Positions 1-8,535 of a stretch of 64,000 nucleotides of DNA are shown here, piece by piece (within the stretch, counting starts at the first letter, position 1; each line of letters begins with the position of its first letter). The position numbers and the translations under genes are program-made. Location of the stretch: positions 1 to 64,000 of the forward strand of contig JBIOVM010000027.1 in assembly GCA_044867785.1 (NCBI GenBank). The letters run 5' to 3'. The DNA comes from DASRDR01 sp044867785 (lineage in GTDB: Bacteria; Methylomirabilota; Methylomirabilia; Rokubacteriales; DASRDR01). The notes under the pieces were generated by a model. That model was not told the DNA's origin and searched no databases. It saw only the letters and a list, made by a program, of their open reading frames with translations.

Positions 1-674
1 CTGTCGCATAGTTCGGCGATCAGGCCGAGATGATGGGAGATGAACAGGATCGAGCCTCCGGTGTTCTGCTGCAGATCCTTCAGTAGGCGGACGATCTGGA
101 TCTCGAGCGTGGCATCGAGCGCAGTCGTCGGCTCGTCGGCAATCATCAGCTCGGGCTCAGCCAGCATGGCCATGGCGATGGCGACGCGCTGCCGCATGCC
201 CCCCGACAGCTCGTGCGGATAGCGCTCGAGCACGTCCGCCGCATCCGCGATGCCGAGGCGGCCCAGGAGACGCGTCATCTCCGCCCGGGCCGCCGTGCGG
301 GAGAGACCCTGGTGGATCCGGAGCGCGTCCGTCGCCTGGAGACCGATCCGGAACGTGGGATTCAGCGCCGAGAGCGGATCCTGCGGGATGAGCGCGAGGT
401 CGGCCCCGCGGAGTCTCCGCATCTCGGTCTCGGAGAGCGCGAGGAGATCGCGTCCCTGGAGCCGGATCGCGCCATCGTGGATCCGCCCGGGCTCGGGCAG
501 GAGCCGGACGATGGCCCGGCCCACCGTCGACTTCCCCGCGCCGGACTCGCCGACGAGGCCCAGCACCTCGCCGGGGCCGAGCCGGAGGTCGACCGCCCAC
601 GTCGCCAGCCGGGTGCCGTAGCGCACGGTCAGCCCGCCGATCTCCAGGACGGGCGGACTCGCCGAAGGCGTCAC
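1..674 (-). CDS. ABC transporter ATP-binding protein, dipeptide/oligopeptide (DppD-like), partial
   Basis: ATPase of a peptide/nickel-type importer. It would power uptake through the two permeases encoded just upstream on the same strand. The translation shows Walker A GESGAGKST at about residue 41, the signature LSGGMRQR, Walker B LMIADEPTTALD and the H-loop region ISHHLG, in normal order. The C-terminal part lies beyond the window edge. The GTG start is chosen because its GTGA overlaps the stop of the permease at 671, the same four-base coupling seen elsewhere in this window. A second ATPase (DppF-like) may follow outside the window. The substrate cannot be told from sequence; the family moves peptides, nickel or other small solutes. 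Confidence 0.9.
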   Translation of the reverse strand, partial: MTPSASPPVLEIGGLTVRYGTRLATWAVDLRLGPGEVLGLVGESGAGKSTVGRAIVRLLPEPGRIHDGAIRLQGRDLLALSETEMRRLRGADLALIPQDPLSALNPTFRIGLQATDALRIHQGLSRTAARAEMTRLLGRLGIADAADVLERYPHELSGGMRQRVAIAMAMLAEPELMIADEPTTALDATLEIQIVRLLKDLQQNTGGSILFISHHLGLIAELCD

Positions 675-1495
675 GCGGTCGTCCGAAGCCGCGGATCGAG
701 GCGCTCGCGTAAGCCCTCTCCCAGCAGGTTGAAGCCCACCACCGCCGCGATCAGGGCCAGCATCGGCACGCCCATGCCCCACCAGCTGACCATCAGGTAT
801 CCGCGCCCCTCGGCGATCATGGCGCCCCACGACGGCGTCTGGGCCTGAACACCGAGTCCCACGAACGAGAGCAGGGCCTCCACGCCGACGGCGATGGCCA
901 TCTCGAGCGAGACGAGCACGATGATCAGGGGCCGGAGGTTCGGCAGGAGCTCCTCGGCCATCACGCGGAGCGGCCGGAGCCCGATGGCCCGGGCCGCCTC
1001 GACGAACTCGCGCTCGCGAAGCGCGAGGACCTCGCCGCGGATGACGCGCGCGAAGCGCGTCCAGTCGACGATCACGATGGCGAGCACGACCTTCCAGAGG
1101 CCGAGACCGAGGACGGCCATGAGCGCGATGGCGAGAAGCACGGCGGGAATCGACATCCATACGTCCACGACCCGCATCAGCACCGTGTCGACGCGTCCGC
1201 GGACGTAACCCGCCGCCAAGGCCACCGGCACGCCGACCAGCGCCGAGATCACCGCGCTCGCCACCGCGACGACCAGGGCCACCCGCGCGCCCCACAGGAG
1301 GCGCGAGAGGATGTCGCGGCCCAGGCTGTCGGTCCCGAGCGGATGGCGCCAGGCGCCGCCCGCCCATACCGGCGGCTGACGGACCGAGGTCAGATCCTGC
1401 CGGTTGGGATCGTGGGGCGCGAGCACGGGACCGACCAGGGAGAGGACGAGCAGGATGAACGCGATCGAGCCGCCCGTCCAGAGCTTGCCGTTCAC
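671..1495 (-). CDS. ABC transporter permease, DppC-like
   Basis: Inner membrane permease of the peptide/nickel ABC family, 274 residues, which is normal for DppC. An N-terminal membrane segment is followed by the family phrase HPLGTDSLGRDILSRLLWGAR. The EAA-type coupling loop EAARAIGLRPLRVMAEELLPN, which contacts the ATPase, follows near residue 170. The end has the usual GFNLLGEGLRERLDPRLR. The start is GTG, 10 bases after the stop of the upstream permease (1506). The stop overlaps the start of the ATPase. Three genes are thus in one transcription unit without a binding protein in the visible part. Confidence 0.93.
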   Translation of the reverse strand: MNGKLWTGGSIAFILLVLSLVGPVLAPHDPNRQDLTSVRQPPVWAGGAWRHPLGTDSLGRDILSRLLWGARVALVVAVASAVISALVGVPVALAAGYVRGRVDTVLMRVVDVWMSIPAVLLAIALMAVLGLGLWKVVLAIVIVDWTRFARVIRGEVLALREREFVEAARAIGLRPLRVMAEELLPNLRPLIIVLVSLEMAIAVGVEALLSFVGLGVQAQTPSWGAMIAEGRGYLMVSWWGMGVPMLALIAAVVGFNLLGEGLRERLDPRLRTTA

Positions 1496-1505
1496 GCCGC
1501 GTCGC

Positions 1506-2519
1506 TCACGCCGCCAAGCCGACGCGCGGATTGAGGAAGGCGTACGCCATGTCCACGGCCAGGTTGGAGAGGATGACGGTGATCGCGTACACCAGCACGA
1601 TCCCCTGGATCAGGGGGAAGTCGCGGTACTGAAAGGCCTGCAGGGTGAGCTGCCCGATCCCCGGCCAGGCGAAGATCGTCTCGATCAGGACGGTGCCCCC
1701 GATCAGGAAGCCGAACTGGACGCCGACCAGCGTGGCCGTCGGGATGAGCGCATTCCGGAGCGCCCGCCAGAAGAGGATGCGGGCCTCGCCGAGCCCTTTC
1801 ATCCGCTCCGTGACGACGTACTCCTCGCCGAGCGCGGTGAGGAGATCGGACCGGATGGTGCGGAAGACCGCCGCCAGGAGCGGCATCGCCAGGGCGGTCG
1901 CCGGGAGAAGCAAGTGCGCCAGGACGGAGCCCAACGCCGCCGGATCGCGGCGCAGCAGCACGTCGACGATCGCCGAGCCGGTCACCTCGGCCGCCTCGTG
2001 CTCGGCGGCGATGCGGCCCGAGATGGGCAGGAGCTGGAAGATGGCGCCGAAGGCCACGATCAGGAGGAGGCCCCAGACAAAGTTCGGCACCGCGATGCCC
2101 AGGGTGCCGAGGGACACCGCGGCCGACTCGAGCCAGCTGCGGCGCCGCCACACGGAGCAGGCGCCGAGGAGGATGCCGCCGCCCGTCGCGAGGACGAGGG
2201 CGGTGATCGCCAGCTCGAGCGTCGCCGGAAGGCGCTCGGCGATGACCCGGAGCGCGTCCTGTTGAAGCCAGAGCGAGCGCCCGAAGTTGCCTCGGCAGAG
2301 GCTCGCGAAGAACGCGCCATACTGCGCCCACCAGGATCCCGTCAGGCCGAACTCCCGGCGGACACGCTCGATGTCCTCGGCCGTCGAGCCCACGGGCGCC
2401 ATGAGGAGCGCGGGATCGCCCGGCAGGATCCGGAGGATCGCGAACACGAGCACGCTCACGCCCCAGAGCGAGAAGAGCGCCAGGAACAGGCGGCTCAGCA
2501 GGAAGCGGAGGGGCATCAC
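1506..2519 (-). CDS. ABC transporter permease, DppB-like
   Basis: First permease of the peptide/nickel importer, 337 residues, multi-spanning. The N-terminus LRFLLSRLFLALFSLWGVSV and the phrase RILPGDPA are typical of DppB. The C-terminus carries the conserved ETIFAWPGIGQLTLQAFQYRD and a final LNPRVGLAA. Either GTG (2519) or the adjacent ATG (2516) could start it; no strong ribosome site is visible. It heads the visible importer operon. About 155 bases separate it from the divergent ion antiporter gene, so its promoter is probably in that gap. No binding protein gene lies next to it. The orphan family 5 binding protein at 12859-14418 could serve it, but this is only a guess. Confidence 0.93.
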   Translation of the reverse strand: MMPLRFLLSRLFLALFSLWGVSVLVFAILRILPGDPALLMAPVGSTAEDIERVRREFGLTGSWWAQYGAFFASLCRGNFGRSLWLQQDALRVIAERLPATLELAITALVLATGGGILLGACSVWRRRSWLESAAVSLGTLGIAVPNFVWGLLLIVAFGAIFQLLPISGRIAAEHEAAEVTGSAIVDVLLRRDPAALGSVLAHLLLPATALAMPLLAAVFRTIRSDLLTALGEEYVVTERMKGLGEARILFWRALRNALIPTATLVGVQFGFLIGGTVLIETIFAWPGIGQLTLQAFQYRDFPLIQGIVLVYAITVILSNLAVDMAYAFLNPRVGLAA

Positions 2520-2637
2520 GAGGGCTCGGCTCTGGGACTCGCCGCGACCATGTCGCCGATTGGCCGGACTCTAGCGCAGCCGGGCCACGGCCGCAAGGTG
2601 CGGGAGCCGGCGTGCGGGAGCCGGCGCCGCAACGCGG

Positions 2638-2667
2638 TTGCGGGCTCGCCCCCGAGAAGCCTATCCT
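2638..2667 (+). promoter_or_regulatory. Probable promoter of the antiporter gene, leaderless type
   Basis: TTGCGG (2638-2643), an 18-base spacer and TATCCT (2662-2667) are followed after 8 bases by the GTG at 2676. The -35 match is modest. The distance from -10 to start codon matches the clearer leaderless promoters at 34364 and 60801. Confidence 0.4.
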
Positions 2668-2675
2668 CGGGACCG

Positions 2676-3926
2676 GTGCTCGCCGGCCCCTTGCCCCTCT
2701 ACACCGTCGTCCCCTTCGTGGCGATGCTCCTCGCCATCGCGCTGTGCCCCCTCTGGACTCCGCACTGGTGGGAGTCGAACCGGAACAAGCTCGTCCTGTC
2801 GTGCGTCCTGGGGCTCCCGGTGATCGGCCTCTACGCGGCGCGGCGCCCGCACGTCCTTCTCGAGACCGCCGAGGAGTACCTGTCTTTCATCCTCCTGCTG
2901 ACGGCCCTCTACGTGATCGCCGGCGGCATCCGCCTGAGCGGCGACCTCGAGGCGACACCGCTCGTCAACACGACCTTCCTGGCCACCGGCGCCGTCCTCG
3001 CCTCGTTCCTCGGCACCACCGGGGCCTCGATGCTCCTCATCCGCCCGGTCCTCCAGACCAACCGCCAGCGGACGCATATCACCCACACGGTGGTCTTCTT
3101 CATCTTCCTGGTCGCGAACGTCGGCGGTCTCCTGACCCCGCTCGGAGACCCGCCGCTCTTCCTCGGCTATCTCCAGGGAGTCCCGTTCGCGTGGACGTTC
3201 CGGCTCTGGCCGATGTGGCTCTTCTCGGTCGTCGTCCTGCTGCTGGCGTACTTCGTGTGGGACTCGGTGACGTACGGCTGGGAGCCGGCCCGGGCGGTCG
3301 TGCGCGACGAGGCGGAGCACCGCCCCTTGCGGCTCGACGGCACCCTCAATTTCGTGTGGCTCGCGGGGGTGGTGCTGGCCGTCGCGTTCCTCCACGCCCC
3401 CTGGCGCGAAGCGCTGATCCTGGCGCTGACGGGCCTCTCGCTCTGGCGGACGCCCAAGGCGGTGCACCGCGCCAACGACTTCACGCCGCACCCGATGGTC
3501 GAGGTCGCCGTTCTCTTCCTCGGGATCTTCCTCACGATGATCCCGGCGCTCGAGCTCTTGCGAACGCGCGGGGGCGAGCTGGGCGTGCGGGAGCCGTGGC
3601 AGTTCTTCTGGGCGACCGGCGCCCTGTCGTCGTTCCTCGACAACGCGCCGACCTACCTCGTCTTCCTCGCCCTCGCCCAGGGCCTCGGCCTGGCCGACGA
3701 GGTCGTCGGCGTGCCGCACGCGATCCTGGCGGCGATCAGCCTGGGCGCGGTCTTCATGGGCGCGAATACCTACATCGGCAACGCGCCCAACTTCATGGTC
3801 AAGGCGATCGCCGAGGCCTCCCGGGTACGGATGCCGTCCTTCTTCGGCTACATGCTGTACAGCGCCGCGATCCTCATCCCGCTGTTCGTCGCCGTCACCT
3901 GGCTGTTCTTCCGACCCGGCGCCTGA
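2676..3926 (+). CDS. Sodium:proton antiporter / ArsB-NhaD ion transporter family permease
   Basis: Polytopic membrane protein of 416 residues with about ten hydrophobic segments. It contains the family signatures GGLLTPLGDPPLFLGYLQG and, near the C-terminal third, LDNAPTYLVFLALA and GAVFMGANTYIGNAPNF. These are characteristic of the ion transporter superfamily members annotated as Na+/H+ antiporters (UIT/NhaD-like); the exchanged ion is inferred from the family. The frame stays open upstream of the gene, but the upstream residues are not membrane-like and match nothing. The GTG at 2676 is chosen because a -10-like TATCCT ends 8 bases before it. The gene ends three bases from the convergent gene at 3930. 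Confidence 0.9.
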   Translation: MLAGPLPLYTVVPFVAMLLAIALCPLWTPHWWESNRNKLVLSCVLGLPVIGLYAARRPHVLLETAEEYLSFILLLTALYVIAGGIRLSGDLEATPLVNTTFLATGAVLASFLGTTGASMLLIRPVLQTNRQRTHITHTVVFFIFLVANVGGLLTPLGDPPLFLGYLQGVPFAWTFRLWPMWLFSVVVLLLAYFVWDSVTYGWEPARAVVRDEAEHRPLRLDGTLNFVWLAGVVLAVAFLHAPWREALILALTGLSLWRTPKAVHRANDFTPHPMVEVAVLFLGIFLTMIPALELLRTRGGELGVREPWQFFWATGALSSFLDNAPTYLVFLALAQGLGLADEVVGVPHAILAAISLGAVFMGANTYIGNAPNFMVKAIAEASRVRMPSFFGYMLYSAAILIPLFVAVTWLFFRPGA

Positions 3927-3929
3927 CGC

Positions 3930-5093
3930 TCAGAACACGGTCAGATCCGCCTCCGCGCCCGCGAGCACCGCCCCGGCGGTGGTGAGCGTATCGAGCTTGA
4001 CGAGAAAGTGCTGAGTCAGGGCGTGGACGTCGCGGAAGCGCCGCTGGAGCGGATGCACGGAGTAGAGCGAGGTTCCGCCGCCCGCCCGGTAGGCGGTGTC
4101 GACGACCGACGCGGCGGTCGCGGCGGCCCACGTGGCCGTCGAACGGATGCGCGCCCGCTGGTCGGGCGCACACGCGCCGCCCGCCGCCGCGGTGACCCAC
4201 GCCGCCGCGGCGTCGGCGTGCAGCAGGATGCGGGCGGCTCGCAGCTTGGCGTCGGCCTCGCCCATCTGGTGCTGGAACAGGGGATTCCGGGCCAGCGACG
4301 CGCCGGCGAGCAGAGGCACCTTCTTGGCGGAGAGAGCCAGGATGTCCTCCAGGGCTCCCTGCGCGATGCCGATCGCGACGCTGGCGATCCCGAAGGCGAA
4401 CACCGCCGGCGCCGGGATCCGCAGTAACGGTTCATCCAGGCACGCCTCGTCCGAGAGGGCCGGGCACGTGCGGGAGCCGTCGATGAGCACGTTGTCGGCG
4501 ACGACGTCGTGGCTTCCGGTGCCGCACAGCCCCGAGACCGACCAGGTGTCCTGGATCTCGATCTCGTCCGGCGAGAACACTACCTTCCGCAGCTCGGGAG
4601 TGCCGCCCTTGTCCTCGACGCAATTGCCGAAGAGCCACTGCGCGTGAAGGCAGCCGCTCACGAACGCCCACCGGCCGCTCACCCGGTACCCCCCGCCCGC
4701 GGGGACGGCGACTCCGGACGGGCTGAAGGCGCCCGCGATGATGGCGTCGGGGCCGTGGGCGTACAGAGCGTCGAACGTCGCCCGGGGAAGGCCGCCGAGG
4801 TCGCGCCACGCGCTGGCCAGGTTCATGACGGTCCAGCCGACCGACGCATCGGCCCGGCTGAGCTCCTCGCACACCCTCATCGCGCTCGCCAGGTCGAGGC
4901 CAATGCCGTCGTGGCTGCGGGGCACCAGCATGCGGAAGCAGCCCGCCGCCGACAGATCGTCGACCAGATCGCGGGGCAACCGCCTCGCCGCCTCGATCTC
5001 CGCGGCGCGCGCCGCGATCGTCGGGGCGAGGCCGCGCACGGCATCGAGCACGGCCGTGTCCCGGCGGGGCCTCGAATCGATGGACGTGATCAT
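3930..5093 (-). CDS. Acyl-CoA dehydrogenase-like flavin-dependent monooxygenase/oxidoreductase
   Basis: Protein of 387 residues with the acyl-CoA dehydrogenase fold, closest in style to the oxygenase group that includes HsaA, DszC and HpaB-type enzymes. The N-terminal helical domain has RLPRDLVDDLSAAGCFRM and the middle beta domain has GYRVSGRWAFVSGC, a hallmark of that group (flavin pocket). The canonical acyl-CoA dehydrogenase glutamate context is absent, which fits an oxygenase rather than a dehydrogenase. A partner flavin reductase is not visible nearby. ATG at 5093 is preferred over upstream codons because AGGAGG lies 6 bases before it. Its LuxR neighbour upstream on the same strand may control it. 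The substrate is unknown. Confidence 0.82.
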   Translation of the reverse strand: MITSIDSRPRRDTAVLDAVRGLAPTIAARAAEIEAARRLPRDLVDDLSAAGCFRMLVPRSHDGIGLDLASAMRVCEELSRADASVGWTVMNLASAWRDLGGLPRATFDALYAHGPDAIIAGAFSPSGVAVPAGGGYRVSGRWAFVSGCLHAQWLFGNCVEDKGGTPELRKVVFSPDEIEIQDTWSVSGLCGTGSHDVVADNVLIDGSRTCPALSDEACLDEPLLRIPAPAVFAFGIASVAIGIAQGALEDILALSAKKVPLLAGASLARNPLFQHQMGEADAKLRAARILLHADAAAAWVTAAAGGACAPDQRARIRSTATWAAATAASVVDTAYRAGGGTSLYSVHPLQRRFRDVHALTQHFLVKLDTLTTAGAVLAGAEADLTVF

Positions 5094-5218
5094 GGTGCGC
5101 CTCCTGTCGGTGTCGTTCTCTCTGACGAGCCTACCGACGATCGGCGGCGCCTTCATCGCACGTTCGTGCCACGCCGCCCGGGCGGGAGCTATGGTCCGTT
5201 CGTACCAGGCGGGCGGGG

Positions 5219-6862
5219 TCAGATCAGGCCGTGCTGGAACGCGAACGCCGTGGCGGCGGCACGCGACGACACGCCGATCTTGTCGAAGATGTTCTGAAGG
5301 TGTCGCCGGACCGTGTGGGCGCTGATGGCCAGCGTCGCCGCGATCTTCTGGTTGGTGTGGCCGGCCGCCACGAGACGGAGCACCTCGACTTCGCGCGCGG
5401 TGAGCCCGCTTGCCGCCTTCGCCGCTCCCTTGCGTTGCCCCGTCAGCCCCTGCACCCGGGCCACGTCCGGCGCCGCGCCGAGCCGCTCGAAGACCCAGCG
5501 GGCTGCGCCGAGCTCCAGCTCAGCGGCATCCTCGTCCCCGAGCCCTCGGCAGGCGAGCGCGATGAGGACGCGGGCCCGCGCCCCTTCGTAGGGCGCCTCG
5601 ATCCTCTGCCAGGCGGTCCACGCCTGGCGCAGCGGGACGAGCGCCGCGCGGGGATCGCCCTCGGCGAGGAGGACGGCGCCGGTGACGTGCGCCGTCGCCG
5701 CGCGCAGCAGCGGCGCGTCGAACTCGTCCGCGATCGACGCCATCTCGCCGACGGCGGCCCGGGCCGCGCCGACGTCGCTCGCGGCCAGCATGATCTCGAC
5801 GTAGGCGGGCAGGAGCCGCGCCCGAGCGACGCGATCCCGCGTCTCGTCCGCCGCGCGGCGGATTGCCGTCGCCGCCGCCTCGACCCTCCCCTGGGCCACC
5901 CGCAGATGCGCCAGCCCGGGCTGCGGCTCACGGCCCGCCTGGCTGGCCTGGCGGTAGGCCTCCTCGGCCTTCACGAACTCCCCGCGCAGCCGGTGGAGGT
6001 CTGCCCGCAGGTAGAAGGCTGCGCCGACCCACGGTCGTCCAACGGTCTGGGAGAGCCGTTCACAGGCGCGCTGCGCCTCGCTCATGGCGTCGCCCCAGGC
6101 GCCCTGCAGCTGCATGAGCTCGGCGCGGTGCACGAGACACTGGCCGCGATAGGGAACGAGGCCCGGCTGCGATGCGCTCCACTCGCTCAGCGCGGCCGTC
6201 CACTCCCGCGCCCGGCGGAGGTCGAAGATCTGCTGGCAGTCCTCGAGCACCGCGCAGTAGATGATTCCGACGCCGACCGGAGACACCTGGCCGGTCGTGA
6301 CGGCGACCATGACCTCGTCGAGCAGCGCCACGCCCTGCGCGGCCTGTCCCGTTCGGAGCAGGGACTCCCCGAGGCCCAGCCGGCCGAACGCGACCAGCTG
6401 CGGGTCGCCGAACCGCTCGCCGACCCTGGCGGCTTGGTCGAAGGGTCCGTGGGCCGCCATGGCGTCGCCCGCGAACTGGTGCCGGAGCGCGAGCGCCACG
6501 AGGAGATATCCCCGCTCCACGCAGTCGTGCTGACCGTCGTCGAGGACTCGCTGACCCCGGGCGAGCCAGCCGCCGCTGCGCGCCGGCTCCCCTGCGATCA
6601 GCAGGTGGAAGGCCAGCCAGAAGGCGCACCGGGCGGCGCGCGGCGCATCCCCTCGATTCAGGAACCCGTGGTGCGCGCGGGCGTAGGCGTCGGCGCTCTC
6701 CGAGTCCCGGCCGACGAGGTGAGCGGCCATCGCGAGCCGCTCCAGGTCGACGGGGTCAAGGGCCGCTCGGCGGTCCGCGGCCGACAGCTGCGCGTACGCC
6801 TCCCCCCAGGCCTGCCGGCCGAAAGATGCCCGGCCTCGATCGAGCGCGTCGGCCGCGGTCAT
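5219..6862 (-). CDS. TPR-containing LuxR-family transcriptional regulator
   Basis: About 547 residues. The long N-terminal part is Ala-rich helical repeat of TPR/MalT-like type, and the last 65 residues form a LuxR-type helix-turn-helix, starting GLTAREVEVLRLVAAG and including NQKIAATLAISAHTVRRHLQ. Unlike MalT/LAL regulators it has no P-loop ATPase domain at the N-terminus, so it looks like the C-terminal half of such a regulator acting alone. ATG 6862 or GTG 6895 may be the start; neither has a strong ribosome site. It precedes the flavin oxygenase gene (3930-5093) by 125 bases on the same strand, a possible target. The ligand is unknown. Confidence 0.85.
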   Translation of the reverse strand: MTAADALDRGRASFGRQAWGEAYAQLSAADRRAALDPVDLERLAMAAHLVGRDSESADAYARAHHGFLNRGDAPRAARCAFWLAFHLLIAGEPARSGGWLARGQRVLDDGQHDCVERGYLLVALALRHQFAGDAMAAHGPFDQAARVGERFGDPQLVAFGRLGLGESLLRTGQAAQGVALLDEVMVAVTTGQVSPVGVGIIYCAVLEDCQQIFDLRRAREWTAALSEWSASQPGLVPYRGQCLVHRAELMQLQGAWGDAMSEAQRACERLSQTVGRPWVGAAFYLRADLHRLRGEFVKAEEAYRQASQAGREPQPGLAHLRVAQGRVEAAATAIRRAADETRDRVARARLLPAYVEIMLAASDVGAARAAVGEMASIADEFDAPLLRAATAHVTGAVLLAEGDPRAALVPLRQAWTAWQRIEAPYEGARARVLIALACRGLGDEDAAELELGAARWVFERLGAAPDVARVQGLTGQRKGAAKAASGLTAREVEVLRLVAAGHTNQKIAATLAISAHTVRRHLQNIFDKIGVSSRAAATAFAFQHGLI

Positions 6863-6991
6863 GAGGGCTCGTACCGCCACGGGACGGCGCCGCACGCCGG
6901 CCCATCCCGCCTACACTTCGCATCTTACCGCGCGCTCGCCCGGGCGGCCCGGCGCTCGTCGTACTGCGTCGCCGGGCGCCGCCGAGCACCC

Positions 6992-7732
6992 TCAGACCGC
7001 AAGGAGGCGGTGCTTCAGCGCCGAGTCGGCTTCCAGCTCGGCGGCGGGGCCCGCGTGGACGATCCGCCCGTCGTCGATGACGTAGGCGCGGTCGGCGAGC
7101 CCGAGCGCCATCGAGGAGTTCTGCTCGACGAGCAGGAGCGCGATCCCCTCGTCGCGCATCTCCTGGACGACCGCCATGATGTCCTCGACGATGCGCGGCG
7201 CCAGCCCCTGCGACGGCTCGTCCATCAGCACCAAGCGCGGGTGCATGAGGAGCGCCCGCGCGATCGCGACCAGCTGCGCCTCCCCGCCCGAGAGGTGCTC
7301 CCCGATTCGGTGACGGAGACGGCCGAGGATCGGGAAGCGCTCGTAGACGCGTGCGAGCGTCCACGCCTCGGCGGCCTGGCGCGGCGGGAGCGCCCGGTTC
7401 AGCGCCATCGCGAGGTTCCGCTCCACGGTCAAGGTCGGGAACACCCGACGGTTGTCCGGCACCCACGCGATCCCGTGGCGCGCGATCAGATGGGTCGGGA
7501 GCCGCGTGATGTCCTGCCCGTCGAAGGTGATCCGCCCCCCCCTCACCGGGACCAGGCCGAGGATGCTCTTGATCGTGGTCGTCTTGCCGCGCCCGTTGCG
7601 GCCGAGGAGACAGACCGCCTCGCCCGCGCGGATCTCGAGCGAGAGCCCGCGCAGGATCTGCGCGTCCCCGTAGTAGGCGTCGATCGCCTCGACACCGAGG
7701 AGGGCCGGCCGGGCCGCGTGAGCATCGGTCAC
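6992..7732 (-). CDS. livF: Branched-chain amino acid-type ABC transporter ATPase LivF
   Basis: Second ATPase of the HAAT (Liv) importer, 246 residues. It has Walker A GRNGRGKTTTIKSI, the Q-loop area, signature LSGGEAQLVAIARAL and Walker B LVLMDEPSQGL, then the H-loop LLVEQNSS. In Walker A the usual second glycine pair reads GRNGRGKT rather than GRNGAGKT, a variant common in LivF. GTG start overlaps the livG stop as GTGA. It is the last gene of the gntR-livKHMGF run. The transported solute may be a branched-chain amino acid, amide or aromatic acid; binding specificity sits in the livK product. Confidence 0.95.
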   Translation of the reverse strand: MTDAHAARPALLGVEAIDAYYGDAQILRGLSLEIRAGEAVCLLGRNGRGKTTTIKSILGLVPVRGGRITFDGQDITRLPTHLIARHGIAWVPDNRRVFPTLTVERNLAMALNRALPPRQAAEAWTLARVYERFPILGRLRHRIGEHLSGGEAQLVAIARALLMHPRLVLMDEPSQGLAPRIVEDIMAVVQEMRDEGIALLLVEQNSSMALGLADRAYVIDDGRIVHAGPAAELEADSALKHRLLAV

Positions 7733-8535
7733 GCGCGGCCCTCCCGAGGACCCGGCATCCCCGGCCGCCCGCCCAGCCGCCCGAGATACGCCTCGCGCAC
7801 CTCCGGGTGATCGCGGATCGCGGCGGGTGGACCTTCCGCGATGACCCGGCCGCGGTGCAGGACCGCCACGTGGTCCGAGAGAGTCAGCACGAAGTCCATG
7901 TCGTGCTCGATCACGACGATCGTGAGCCGCCGGGCCAGCTGCTGGACCAGCTCGCGCAGCGTCTCCATCGGGCGGACGCCGAGCCCGCTGGTCGGCTCGT
8001 CGAGGAGCAGCACCTCCGGCTCGCCGGCCAGGGCGACTCCGATCTCGAGCAGCCGGCGCTGACCGTACGAGAGGTAGCGGGCGGCGACGCGTTCCCGCCC
8101 GGCGAGGCCGATCAGGCGCACGATCCGGGCGGCCCGGTCCCGGGCCTCGCTCAACGCGCCCGCGGGAGTCCAGCAGTCGAAGCCCCGCGCGCGCATGGCC
8201 GGCACGGCCACCCGCACGTTCTCGAGCACGGTGTCGTCGTCGAACAGATTGAGGATCTGGAACGACCGGCAGATCCCGAGGCGCGCCCGACGGTAGGGCG
8301 GCAGGCGCGTGACGTCCTCGCCCTTCAGACGGATCTCGCCGCCGTCCGCGGCAAGGAATCCCGTGAGAAGGTTGAAGCAGGTCGTCTTCCCGGCGCCGTT
8401 CGGCCCGATCAGGGCCGACAGCCGGCCGGTCCCGAAGGCGAGGTCGACTCCGTCCAGGACCACGTGGCCGCCGAAGGCCTTTCGAAGCCCCCGCGCCTCG
8501 AGGGCCGGCGCCGCCGCGGGCCGCGAATCCGTCAC
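7729..8535 (-). CDS. livG: Branched-chain amino acid-type ABC transporter ATPase LivG
   Basis: First ATPase of the importer, 268 residues. It shows Walker A GPNGAGKTTCFNLLTG, the LivG phrase RSFQILNLFDDDTVLENV, signature LSYGQRRLLEIGVAL, Walker B VLLLDEPTSGL and H-loop VIEHDMDFV. The C-terminal tail EVREAYLGRL is the usual LivG ending. The GTG at 8535 is chosen because it forms GTGA with the livM stop at 8532; the open frame continues upstream but is antisense-like there. It forms a heterodimer with LivF on the cytoplasmic face. Confidence 0.95.
   Translation of the reverse strand: MTDSRPAAAPALEARGLRKAFGGHVVLDGVDLAFGTGRLSALIGPNGAGKTTCFNLLTGFLAADGGEIRLKGEDVTRLPPYRRARLGICRSFQILNLFDDDTVLENVRVAVPAMRARGFDCWTPAGALSEARDRAARIVRLIGLAGRERVAARYLSYGQRRLLEIGVALAGEPEVLLLDEPTSGLGVRPMETLRELVQQLARRLTIVVIEHDMDFVLTLSDHVAVLHRGRVIAEGPPAAIRDHPEVREAYLGRLGGRPGMPGPREGRA

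Noticed and set aside
1404..2675. Upstream extension of the antiporter frame over the dpp-like permease genes
   Set aside because: The extra 424 residues are hydrophilic antisense sequence of the permeases. The promoter-like sequence and family length support GTG 2676.
5213..5230. GGGGTCAGATCAGGCC at the LuxR gene end as another repeat copy
   Set aside because: Only half of the palindrome core fits and it can be explained by the coding end of the regulator.
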